The notes: generated by a model not told the origin, from the letters alone. A stretch of 16,900 nucleotides of DNA from Paradesertivirga sp036399495 (GCA_036399495.1 DASWMZ010000083.1:1-16900); one strand, 5' to 3'. Positions 6,752 to 13,487 are shown, counted from the first letter of the stretch. A program made the numbers and translations.

Positions 6752-8272
6752 ATGACGAATATAAAGTCTGTCTCTTCCATTATTCATCCCGGTAAAAATT
6801 ATCAGTACGCTGATAATGGCGAACCTATGCGGGGTGGAATGAAGGACGTTTATTTTGCTCCTGATAAGAGTTATGTTATTGCCTTTTACCGGGATAAGCA
6901 GGATTTCAACTCGAAAGAGCGCTTAACCAAACTGGTAAGCCAATATTACGATAGCTTCTTTAATCGCGAAGGCGGAGATTATTACAAAACTATTTATTCC
7001 TGGCCAACGGACGTGGTTCAATCAGGTGCTCAGATTGGTTTAGTTGTGCCTTCGTATCGAAAAAACTTTTTCTTTACTAAAGGTTATGCTGCGAACGATG
7101 GTATAAAAGGGAAGGAGAAGCAAGGCCTTTGGTTCGCCTCCGCCAAGTTCAGAAACAAGCAGTTTGCGCTGAGGTTAGATGAAAGTGAATTGGGCAATTG
7201 GCTTAGTTATTTTCAGATTTGCGTCAAGATAGCCCGCGGCGTTAAACGTTTGCATGCGGCGGGCCTGGCTCATTCTGATTTGTCGTACAAAAACGTTTTA
7301 ATTGACCCGGTGAACCGGGATGCAACGATAATTGATATAGACGGCCTGGTGGTTCCGGGTATTTACCCTCCTGATGTGATTGGTACTGCTGATTTCATTG
7401 CTCCTGAAGTGTTGAGCACCAAGCATCTGGCCTTACGAGACCCAAATCGTAAACATGCAAACCGCTTAACAGACCTGCATGCCCTTGCGGTGATGATCTA
7501 TATGTACCTCCTTTACCGGCATCCGCTTAAGGGTGGAAAAATTAATTCGTTGGATACCGAACAGGATGATCTGTTATCTATGGGAGAAAAATCCCTTTTT
7601 ATTGAACATCCAACGGATCATTCAAACCGGCCCAAGCTCGCTCAGCTATCTAAATCAGCTTTGCCCTGGGCGGATATTTCCAAACTTCCGTACACACTTA
7701 CCGGCCCTTATTTAAAACCACTTTTTGATCAGGGCTTTATTTCGGGCTTACATCATCCCGAGCAACGGCCCAATGCCGACATGTGGGAGCAGGCCTTGCT
7801 AAAAACAACCGACCTGATGCAGCCTTGCGCAAACAAAAGCTGCGAACAAAAATGGTTTGTGTTCGACAATTCAACATCGCCTAAATGTCCTTTCTGTGGC
7901 ACAAGAATAAATGGCCAGGTTCCGGTGCTGGACCTATATTATGAATTTAAGCCTGACGTTTGGAAACCAGAAAATCACCGCTTAATGGTTTATCATAACC
8001 AATACCTTTTTCAATGGCATATCAATAGAAATGTTATCCGAAACGAACGCCTTACAGCTGAGCAGAAGTTACCGGTTGGGTATTTTACCCTCCATAACAA
8101 TAAGTGGGTATTGGTGAATCAGAAAATGAAATCCTTGAAAGACCTTACCGAGGGAAAGGAAATTCCGGTAGGGACTATGGTTGACCTTACAGACGGGAAA
8201 AAGTTATTGCTCTCAAACGAAGAGGGCGGCAGAGTTGTAGTAATAACAATAGCAAATAAAATTACATCCTAA
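6752..8272 (+). CDS. Divergent Ser/Thr protein kinase with C-terminal zinc ribbon
   Basis: 506 residues from the ATG at 6752, 13 bases after the phosphatase stop; an in-frame GTG at 6743 is an alternative. Kinase features: glycine-rich loop region MRGGMKDVYFAPD (26-38), catalytic loop HSDLSYKNVLI (D176, N181), metal-binding segment IIDIDGLVV (D195/D197), an APE-like IAPEV (216-220) and DLHALAVMIYMYLL, the helix F with its conserved Asp. At beta-strand 3, where a VAVK-type lysine is expected, the sequence reads YVIAFYRDK. Four cysteines, C359, C364, C379 and C382, form a zinc ribbon. The last 120 residues are a beta-rich module without a recognised name (YLFQWHINRNVI, EEGGRVVVITI). Zinc-ribbon kinases of this kind are the third member of the TerY-P triad. 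Confidence 0.88.
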   Translation: MTNIKSVSSIIHPGKNYQYADNGEPMRGGMKDVYFAPDKSYVIAFYRDKQDFNSKERLTKLVSQYYDSFFNREGGDYYKTIYSWPTDVVQSGAQIGLVVPSYRKNFFFTKGYAANDGIKGKEKQGLWFASAKFRNKQFALRLDESELGNWLSYFQICVKIARGVKRLHAAGLAHSDLSYKNVLIDPVNRDATIIDIDGLVVPGIYPPDVIGTADFIAPEVLSTKHLALRDPNRKHANRLTDLHALAVMIYMYLLYRHPLKGGKINSLDTEQDDLLSMGEKSLFIEHPTDHSNRPKLAQLSKSALPWADISKLPYTLTGPYLKPLFDQGFISGLHHPEQRPNADMWEQALLKTTDLMQPCANKSCEQKWFVFDNSTSPKCPFCGTRINGQVPVLDLYYEFKPDVWKPENHRLMVYHNQYLFQWHINRNVIRNERLTAEQKLPVGYFTLHNNKWVLVNQKMKSLKDLTEGKEIPVGTMVDLTDGKKLLLSNEEGGRVVVITIANKITS

Positions 8273-8284
8273 AAAAATATAGAC

Positions 8285-9286
8285 ATGAAATTAAAACCAG
8301 CAGGAATATTCATTGTACTGGCAATTATGGCCGCGCTTGCCTACTTTGCTTTTAAGAACTCTGGCAAGGGCAGCGAATCAGATAGTAGCGCTAATTCTAC
8401 TACTTGGGATAGTACTTCAACTGGTGGCACTTCGTCATCAGAAAAAAATACTGAGGGGAGCAATGGTACCGGCGAAGCCAGGGAATTTGCGTATACACCT
8501 GAAAAGCCTCAAAATGGTACATTGAATGGTGTGGTTGAGTTGGGAGCTACTGGCTTTAATTCATTTGTAATTAAACTCGACGAACAAAAGCGCTGGGAGA
8601 TCGTGTCAAAAGACTTTGGCGAATCGCTGGCCTATGAAGGACTTGCCACTACCGAGGATATCCGAGGCGGACTGAAAAAATACATTGCCGGTATGTTTGA
8701 TAAAGGTGTGGCTAAAAACAATGTGCATTTTGTGATCTCGTCCGGAGCGCAAAAAGAGCCGAAAACCAAGCTTATCAGCAACGAATTGAAAAAGATGGGG
8801 TTTGTGGTTAACAATGTTACTGCCGATCAGGAAGCAAAGTTTGCGCTTAAATCTACAGTTCCTGCCTCTTTTGCTGATAACTCGTTTATGGTAGATATCG
8901 GCTCGGGGAATACCAAAATCTCCTGGGATGAGAACGGCACACTTAAAAGCCTTGAGTTGCCAGGTGCTAAATACTATCAGCAAAACGCAACAGATGAAAG
9001 TGTTTACAACCAGGTGAAAGAAGCCGTTGGGAAAATCCCGGAGGGTAAACGAAATGTTGGGTTTATAATTGGTGGCGTTCCATTTACACTTGCTAAGCAA
9101 CACCGAAAAGGAGAAGAGCGCTATACCGTATTGAAGAATCCTGGAGATTATAAAGCGGCGGATAAAAAGATGGAAGCCGGCCTGAATATCTATAAGGCGA
9201 TTCAGGATGCGACTAAAGGCGATACTTTTGTTTTTGACTGGGACGCTAACTTTACTATTGGGTTTCTATTAAGCCTCAAGAGGTAA
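8285..9286 (+). CDS. Membrane-anchored Ppx/GppA-like ASKHA-fold protein
   Basis: 333 residues. Residues 6-23 form one hydrophobic helix after MKLK, then residues 25-65 are a Ser/Thr/Gly-rich linker. Residues 80-333 look like the two-lobed ASKHA (actin/Hsp70/sugar kinase) fold of the exopolyphosphatase/pppGpp phosphatase family. Phosphate-1 is VVELGATGFNSF (83-94), with Glu where Asp is usual. TADQEAKFAL (179-188) sits where Ppx has ISGxEEA. Phosphate-2 is VDIGSGNTK (203-211). An adenosine-type loop is IIGGVPFTLA (261-270). It ends there and lacks the C-terminal HD-like domains of full Ppx enzymes. The positive N-terminus predicts an N-in, C-out orientation, which would place a nucleotide-type fold outside the cytoplasm; this is unresolved. 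Starts 12 bases after the kinase stop. Catalysis is not shown; it may be a sensor. Confidence 0.75.
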   Translation: MKLKPAGIFIVLAIMAALAYFAFKNSGKGSESDSSANSTTWDSTSTGGTSSSEKNTEGSNGTGEAREFAYTPEKPQNGTLNGVVELGATGFNSFVIKLDEQKRWEIVSKDFGESLAYEGLATTEDIRGGLKKYIAGMFDKGVAKNNVHFVISSGAQKEPKTKLISNELKKMGFVVNNVTADQEAKFALKSTVPASFADNSFMVDIGSGNTKISWDENGTLKSLELPGAKYYQQNATDESVYNQVKEAVGKIPEGKRNVGFIIGGVPFTLAKQHRKGEERYTVLKNPGDYKAADKKMEAGLNIYKAIQDATKGDTFVFDWDANFTIGFLLSLKR

Positions 9287-9290
9287 GTTT

Positions 9291-9998
9291 ATGAGTTTTT
9301 TGAAGCAGATTCTGACTCCTTTTGTGGAGTTTGAAGAGGACAAAAATCCGGCACCTTTAAAGAAGCAGGAACCTCAGGTGCCTGCACCTGCGGATAAGGA
9401 TATCACGCATCCTTTAATTAACGATGCAAGTCAGATTGCTCCTGTCCCTCCAATTGCTGCTCCGTCCACAACTCCAAACCCTGTTTCTGATACAATTCCA
9501 TTTCCCGAGCACGAAGTCTATTTTGACAATCTGATTGAAAAAGCTAACAGGGAAAACCCCGTTTTTGCCGGCCCTGATTTCAAAGAGTTTGCCGATACTA
9601 TTGCAGACATAGACGATATAACGGACGAAACACTTAAGTATACCACTGCTTTTAACATGTTAAAAGCCGCCGGACTAAAAAAAGATCGGCTCATGCAGGC
9701 GGCACATGAATACATGAATCTTATCGGGCGGGATTTGAATGCCTATCAAACTGCTCATGCCCGAAAATATAAAGTCGAACTGCAGCAAAAGGAGCTTGCT
9801 TTGCAAAAGAAGGCAGAGGAACTCCAAGCACTCACTATGCGCTTAAATGTTCTCAAAGCAGAAGTGAACAGTATGAGCACGGAAATCACATCAAAAAGGG
9901 ACGAGTTAAATAAAGTAAGGCAATCTTTCCTTCTGGCGGGTGAGAATAAGCAGAAGGAAATTCAAAATGAGGTCGAAAAGATATCACGTTATTTTTAG
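9291..9998 (+). CDS. Proline-rich coiled-coil protein, last gene of the operon, function unknown
   Basis: 235 residues, starting four bases after the previous stop, so translational coupling is likely. No signal peptide or membrane helix. Residues about 18-75 are proline- and alanine-rich and probably disordered (APLKKQEPQVPAPADKD, APVPPIAAPSTTPNPVSD). Residues about 78-155 are a compact helical segment (KEFADTIADIDDITDETLKY, FNMLKAAGLKKDRLMQAAHE). Residues about 158-232 are a continuous, highly charged coiled coil (QQKELALQKKAEELQALTMR). The architecture suggests a cytoplasmic adaptor or oligomerising partner for the vWA/kinase/phosphatase set. I do not recognise the family; the N-terminal MSFLKQILTPF is hydrophobic enough to be a short docking peptide. 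Confidence 0.8.
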   Translation: MSFLKQILTPFVEFEEDKNPAPLKKQEPQVPAPADKDITHPLINDASQIAPVPPIAAPSTTPNPVSDTIPFPEHEVYFDNLIEKANRENPVFAGPDFKEFADTIADIDDITDETLKYTTAFNMLKAAGLKKDRLMQAAHEYMNLIGRDLNAYQTAHARKYKVELQQKELALQKKAEELQALTMRLNVLKAEVNSMSTEITSKRDELNKVRQSFLLAGENKQKEIQNEVEKISRYF

Positions 9999-10723
9999 TT
10001 AAGGATGAGAGTTACTAGTTCTTCAATTCTTTGAATCGCTAGAACGTAACACAGGTGGTTAGAGTGGCATTAACGGGCGTCCGTCAAGTGCGCTAGATAA
10101 ATTGCAATCTGTGTATATTCTAAGTGAGACAAGTGAATTAAAACTAATTCAATCGACGCAATTTGAACCTGTAGATCAGCACTATTATGACTTTATTGAC
10201 CTTAACAATATTAAACCAAAAAAAGGGAAAAGGTATTGACATAATTAATTAAAAGGGCATCGTTTTCGCCTGTTACCAAACCAAACCGAAATCATCGACT
10301 GATTATTGGTGTTCTGGTACCCAAACTTCTTTAGATAAACTTGCGGGACTTTATGTTGGTTTTGATTCCCTGGCATCAGGTTATATTGTGAATCATAGTT
10401 TGAAATTTGAGTATTCTACTACGAGGTATCGAAAAATAAAGGAAGTTTACGGTTCTTAAGTTAAACAGATATCCGGAATTCAAATGCGAAAAGTTTATAG
10501 TGACAAGATACAGCTCTGACTCAATTGATGGGTTCTATCGAGTTAAATCTGCAACATTCTACTATCTTATTTTAAATGCATAAAAACTTCGCTTATAGGA
10601 CATATAGCAGGTTTTAAATTAAGGCGGCGGGGAAAGAGGGAATTTGATATTTAGATTCTTCAGTAATAGTGCTTGTAAAATTCTTAACCGCTACCAGCCA
10701 ACAACGATTCCGACAACATTTTA
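9999..10723. other. Decayed-looking region with coding remnants, between the operon and tRNA-Lys
   Basis: No intact gene. Three ATG-less open stretches with protein-like composition follow each other in different plus-strand frames: 10063-10239, ending ...DLNNIKPKKGKRY; 10253-10459, containing TSLDKLAGLYVGFDSL and ending ...KIKEVYGS; and 10440-10583, ending ...FYRVKSATFYYLILNA. They look like pieces of one or more broken genes, but I cannot name a family. Just after the operon (10018-10045) is a small hairpin (GTTC...GAAC with an inner TTCAA/TTGAA stem) without a T-tract. GTTACCAAACCA at 10272-10283 repeats the copy at 3772-3783. Confidence 0.45.
10063..10583 (+). pseudogene. Possible broken gene(s), unrecognised
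   Basis: Three overlapping or adjacent open stretches without a start codon, separated by frame changes and stops, cover this interval (10063-10239, 10253-10459, 10440-10583). The amino-acid composition is natural, for example FEPVDQHYYDFIDLNNIKP and GFYRVKSATFYYLILNA. The first two share a loosely similar S-x-LDKL-x2-xY pattern, which may be coincidence. Neither the family nor the number of original genes can be told. Chance AT-rich reading frames remain a fair alternative. Confidence 0.3.
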
Positions 10724-10726
10724 ATA

Positions 10727-10759
10727 AAAACCCCTCTCTAGATAACTAGGAGGGGTTTT
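10727..10759 (-). terminator. Hairpin terminator downstream of tRNA-Lys, potentially bidirectional
   Basis: AAAACCCCTC(T)CTAG, loop ATAA, CTAGGAGGGGTTTT: a near-perfect stem of 14 pairs with one bulged T at 10737. It begins two bases after the 3' end of tRNA-Lys on the minus strand. The flanking A4/T4 lets it act on both strands, so it may also stop plus-strand transcription coming from the central operon region. Confidence 0.8.
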
Positions 10760-10760
10760 G

Positions 10761-10833
10761 TGATCCCGCTGGGATTCGAACCCAGGACCACTACATTAAA
10801 AGTGTAATGCTCTACCAGCTGAGCTACGGAATC
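10761..10833 (-). tRNA. tRNA-Lys (anticodon TTT)
   Basis: 73 nt cloverleaf on the minus strand. Acceptor stem GATTCCG/CGGGATC (one T-G pair), D arm GCTCAGCTGGTAGAGC, anticodon stem TTACA/TGTAG with loop CTTTTAA giving anticodon TTT, T arm CTGGG-TTCGAAT-CCCAG, discriminator A at 10761. CCA is not encoded. It reads lysine AAA/AAG codons. Its 3' end faces the degenerate region and the central operon, the side where integrating elements usually insert, although no copy of the tRNA 3' end was found on the far side of the operon. Confidence 0.96.
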
Positions 10834-10872
10834 AATTTAATTATAACGTTAACCGTTTTCCTTAAAGTGGTG

Positions 10873-10903
10873 CAAATATACAGCTATAAGCCATTGCCTG
10901 CAA
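10873..10903 (-). promoter_or_regulatory. Promoter of tRNA-Lys (Bacteroidota -33/-7)
   Basis: On the minus strand TTG (10903-10901) is followed after 20 bases by TATATTTG (10880-10873), an exact fit to the Bacteroidota sigma-ABfr consensus TTG-N19-21-TAnnTTTG. Transcription should start around 10867, about 35 bases before the mature 5' end of the tRNA at 10833. Confidence 0.8.
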
Positions 10904-10993
10904 GTTTTAAAAAGATATTTCTTTAATATAAAGCTAAGCAATTAGTTGTCAGGATTTAAATAATTTAAAAGGTCAAAAAAACCTCTATCAGGA

Positions 10994-11557
10994 TTAAAAT
11001 AATTTTAACTCTTCTGCTTTTTCTAGTTCGAATTCTCTAAATCGCTGCCATCGTTTACCATCATGCTTTAACAGAGTAAAATGATCAACAGAAAATGATC
11101 TCTTAAACTTGCGGTTTTTTAATTCATCCCAAATGAATGGAAACTTTTCAGGCGGAATATCCCGATAGGCTACTGTGACGTGTGGATGAAAAGTAGTGTT
11201 GCCCTTCACTTCTTTAGTGTCAATTTTATTTTTGTTAAATACAGCAGATACATCCTTTTGAAGGCCACTCAATAGTTGATTTTTTACTGCCGTGATATAT
11301 AGAGTTTGAATGTTGAATGAATTGAAGTTTAATAGGTCCACTGTAAAAGGACTATGCGACATTGAAACAGGTCGCAGTAATTTTATCAAATGTGATTCAA
11401 AATCTTGCGGCACATCAACCGGCCTGTAAAGTGTAATATGAACAGGTGGCTTTAAAGCGGCGAACATCTGGTATCGGTCTGAAAGCTCTTTTCTTATATC
11501 ATCTATTTCATCCGACAGATGTGCCGGTGGTAGTATTGCTGTTAAATATAAACTCAT
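10994..11557 (-). CDS. 2H phosphoesterase / 2'-5' RNA ligase-like protein
   Basis: 187 residues from the ATG at 11557-11555 (start MSLYLTAILPPAHL). A longer frame exists upstream, but its extra 30 residues are AT-rich, overlap the divergent promoter region and do not fit the family. The two signature H-x-T motifs are present: HITLYRP at 40-46 and HPHVTVAYRD around 124-133, the pair of catalytic histidines of the 2H phosphoesterase fold. Such enzymes handle 2',5' or cyclic phosphates on RNA or nucleotides; the natural substrate is not predictable. It is divergent from dinB, with only 63 bases between the start codons. A TATATTTG box ends three bases before the ATG, suggesting a leaderless mRNA. 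Confidence 0.85.
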   Translation of the reverse strand: MSLYLTAILPPAHLSDEIDDIRKELSDRYQMFAALKPPVHITLYRPVDVPQDFESHLIKLLRPVSMSHSPFTVDLLNFNSFNIQTLYITAVKNQLLSGLQKDVSAVFNKNKIDTKEVKGNTTFHPHVTVAYRDIPPEKFPFIWDELKNRKFKRSFSVDHFTLLKHDGKRWQRFREFELEKAEELKLF

Positions 11558-11560
11558 ATA

Positions 11561-11568
11561 CAAATATA
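11561..11568 (-). promoter_or_regulatory. -7 box (TATATTTG) of the 2H phosphoesterase gene
   Basis: Exact TAnnTTTG match on the minus strand, three bases before the ATG. With the usual 4-7 bases from box to transcription start, the mRNA would begin at or inside the start codon. No -33 TTG was found at the expected distance, so this is supported by the box alone. Confidence 0.4.
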
Positions 11569-11607
11569 ATAATTTGCTAATTATTTTAGTATTTATTTGG
11601 TGTTTAT

Positions 11608-11615
11608 TATATTTG
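11608..11615 (+). promoter_or_regulatory. -7 box (TATATTTG) of dinB
   Basis: Exact TAnnTTTG match five bases before the dinB ATG at 11621, implying little or no 5' untranslated region. No clear -33 TTG and no LexA-like palindrome is visible in the 63-base divergent interval. The divergent box for the other gene ends 39 bases away. Confidence 0.45.
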
Positions 11616-11620
11616 AAATA

Positions 11621-12805
11621 ATGGACGAAGCAAGGCATATAGTACACATTGACCTGGATTCATTTTTTGTTTCTGTAGAGCGAATTCATGATAAATCGTT
11701 AGAAGGAAAGCCAGTTCTAATTGGTGGAAGTTCGCAACGTGGGGTAGTGGCTTCCTGTAGTTATGAGGCTCGAAAGTTTGGCGTACATTCTGCCATGCCA
11801 ATGAGACAGGCACTTCAGCTTTGTCCGCATGCTACGGTGATTGGGGGAAATTATTCGGCGTATAGCAAAGCGTCCGGTGCGGTTACTCAAATTATTAAAG
11901 AGAGGGTTCCTCTTTTTGAAAAAACATCAATAGATGAGTTTTACATAGACCTCACCGGGATGGACCGCTTTTACGGCTGTTATCAAATTGCTTCTGAATT
12001 GCGTCAGGCCGTTATCAAGGAAACGGGTTTGCCTATCAGTTTTGGACTTTCGTCCAATAAAACCGTATCAAAAATTGCAACTGGCCAGGCAAAGCCTAAC
12101 GGGCAGTTATTTATCGAACATGGTACCGAAAAAGCATTTCTTGCACCTTTGCCGGTTTCAAAAATTCCAATGGTTGGTGAAAGAGCTTGCCAGACTCTTT
12201 ATAGCATTGGTGTTCATACAATCGGCGATTTGCAAAAGCAAAATCTGAGTAATCTGGAAAGGCATTTTGGAAAAATGGGTTCAATGATGTGGAACAAAGC
12301 GCATGGAATAGACGATTCGGTTGTAAATCCTTATCATGAGCGCAAGTCGATTTCAAGTGAAAATACCTTCCACACCGACATTCTGGATACTCATATTCTG
12401 GAAGAACTACTGATTTCCATGCTTGAGCAGCTCACCTATAAATTGCGTCAGGAGAATAAGGTTTCTTCGTGTTTGGCTGTAAAGATTCGTTACTCAGGTT
12501 TTGAAACATTTACTCATCAAATTACTATTCCTGCCAGCCACTCTGACAATTTGATTATTCCGGAACTTAAAAGGCTTTTTGGAAAAGCCTATCAGAAGGG
12601 GCGGCCAGTTCGGCTCATAGGCGTGAGACTTAGCAATCTTACTGATGGTGCCTACCAACTTGGTTTATTTGATAGTAATGAGCGCGATGGTAAATTATAT
12701 GAGGCACTTGATAAGCTAAACAACCGTTTTGGAACTAAAACTATATGCCGGGCGGCAACTTTTGGAATTTCAAGTAGGGAGTTTAATCCCTTTATTCGAG
12801 GATAA
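11621..12805 (+). CDS. dinB: DNA polymerase IV (Y-family translesion polymerase)
   Basis: 394 residues from the ATG at 11621 (MDEARHIVHIDLDSFF); an ATG-less extension of eight residues upstream overlaps the promoter box and is rejected. Catalytic carboxylates are visible as D11 in HIDLDSFFVSVE and D105/E106 in KTSIDEFYIDLTG. YEARKFGVHSAMPMRQA (48-64) is the conserved fingers segment, VGERACQTLYSIGVHTIGDL the helix-hairpin-helix thumb region, and the C-terminal third the little-finger domain. QLGLFD at 346-351 resembles a sliding-clamp binding motif, placed before the last 40 residues rather than at the extreme end. It copies past damaged bases with low fidelity. No SOS box is recognisable, so damage induction is not supported by the sequence. 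Confidence 0.95.
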   Translation: MDEARHIVHIDLDSFFVSVERIHDKSLEGKPVLIGGSSQRGVVASCSYEARKFGVHSAMPMRQALQLCPHATVIGGNYSAYSKASGAVTQIIKERVPLFEKTSIDEFYIDLTGMDRFYGCYQIASELRQAVIKETGLPISFGLSSNKTVSKIATGQAKPNGQLFIEHGTEKAFLAPLPVSKIPMVGERACQTLYSIGVHTIGDLQKQNLSNLERHFGKMGSMMWNKAHGIDDSVVNPYHERKSISSENTFHTDILDTHILEELLISMLEQLTYKLRQENKVSSCLAVKIRYSGFETFTHQITIPASHSDNLIIPELKRLFGKAYQKGRPVRLIGVRLSNLTDGAYQLGLFDSNERDGKLYEALDKLNNRFGTKTICRAATFGISSREFNPFIRG

Positions 12806-12836
12806 ACTTTTTCCTAAAAATATAATCCCTTTAAAA

Positions 12837-12866
12837 TTGACAATCCACTCAGCAATTGTAGTTTTG
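12837..12866 (+). promoter_or_regulatory. Promoter of the gmhB-like gene, predicted leaderless
   Basis: TTG at 12837-12839, 19 bases, then TAGTTTTG at 12859-12866: a full match to the Bacteroidota -33/-7 pattern. The start codon ATG is at 12871, only four bases after the box, so transcription would start at or within one or two bases of the A of the ATG. Confidence 0.65.
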
Positions 12867-12870
12867 CCTT

Positions 12871-13362
12871 ATGCGATTAAATAAGGCTGTTTTTCTGGAC
12901 CGCGACGGTGTTTTAAATAAAGAATTGGGTGATTATGTATGTAATCTTGAAGATTTTCACATACTCGAACATAACTTTGAAACCCTGAAACAACTGCAGG
13001 ATAGAGGCTTTTTGCTCATTGTAATTACGAACCAGGGAGGTATTGCCAAAGGTTGGTATAGCGAAAGTACTTTATGTAAGATGCATTTAAAACTAGCTGA
13101 CACCTATAAGAAACAAGGCGTGGTTTTTACAGAAATGTACTACTGCCGGCACAATCCTTTATATAACGGAAACTGTCTCTGCCGTAAGCCAGGTTCTATT
13201 ATGCTCGAAAAAGCGATAGCCCGATTCAATATTGATAAAACTAAATCCTATTTCATTGGCGACCGCGAACGGGATGTAATTGCCGGCCAGTCAGCAGGTG
13301 TTTCCGGTATTTTAATAGATTCCGACCAGCCGATTAGCGAGGTGCTGCGTTTGATTGAATGA
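12871..13362 (+). CDS. gmhB: D-glycero-manno-heptose 1,7-bisphosphate phosphatase-like HAD phosphatase
   Basis: 163 residues. HAD motifs in order: FLDRDGVLN (nucleophile D10, acid D12), VITNQGGIAKG (51-61) and GDRERDVIAG (D131, D135). Between them lies the zinc loop typical of GmhB/HisB-N enzymes, YYCRHNPLYNGNCLCRKP, with C92, H94, C102 and C104. GmhB removes the 1-phosphate or 7-phosphate in making ADP- or GDP-heptose for lipopolysaccharide or glycans. The histidinol-phosphatase relatives share the same fold, and no heptose genes are next to it, so the substrate is inferred. Slightly short for the family (usually about 175-190). Convergent with clpB across a repeat-rich spacer. Confidence 0.82.
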   Translation: MRLNKAVFLDRDGVLNKELGDYVCNLEDFHILEHNFETLKQLQDRGFLLIVITNQGGIAKGWYSESTLCKMHLKLADTYKKQGVVFTEMYYCRHNPLYNGNCLCRKPGSIMLEKAIARFNIDKTKSYFIGDRERDVIAGQSAGVSGILIDSDQPISEVLRLIE

Positions 13363-13487
13363 GAGTCCGGAAGTCCGAAAAGACGGAGGTCGGAAGTCCG
13401 AAGGACCGAATGTGAAACCAACGTCATCGTCCAGACTTTCCGTCTCCCCAACTTTCTGTCTTTCTGACTTCCGGTCTTACCGACTCA
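13363..13487. repeat. Inverted array of short degenerate repeats between convergent genes
   Basis: The left half reads as repeated units of the type AAGTCCG / AAGACGG on the plus strand (13363-13409). The right half (13428-13485) reads as the same type of unit on the minus strand (GACCGGAAGTCAGAAAGACAG...). The two halves can pair into a long imperfect hairpin that ends in the clpB stop region. Similar AAGTCCG/GAAAGACG-type intergenic repeats recur in Sphingobacteriaceae genomes as far as I recall. It may serve as a bidirectional terminator or mRNA 3'-end stabiliser for gmhB and clpB. Confidence 0.65.

Noticed and set aside
8606..9103. Long open frame (165 codons) on the minus strand inside the ASKHA gene
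   Set aside because: It lies wholly opposite a gene with recognisable ASKHA motifs and good operon context; its translation has no domain features.
10761..10833. tRNA-Lys 3' end as an att site of an integrated island
   Set aside because: No second copy of the tRNA 3' end was found on the left side of the operon, and no integrase gene is in the window.
11569..11620. SOS/LexA operator in the dinB divergent promoter region
   Set aside because: No palindromic operator is visible in the short AT-rich interval.
13363..13487. CRISPR array
   Set aside because: Units are about 10 bases, degenerate and without regular unique spacers; no cas genes are present.
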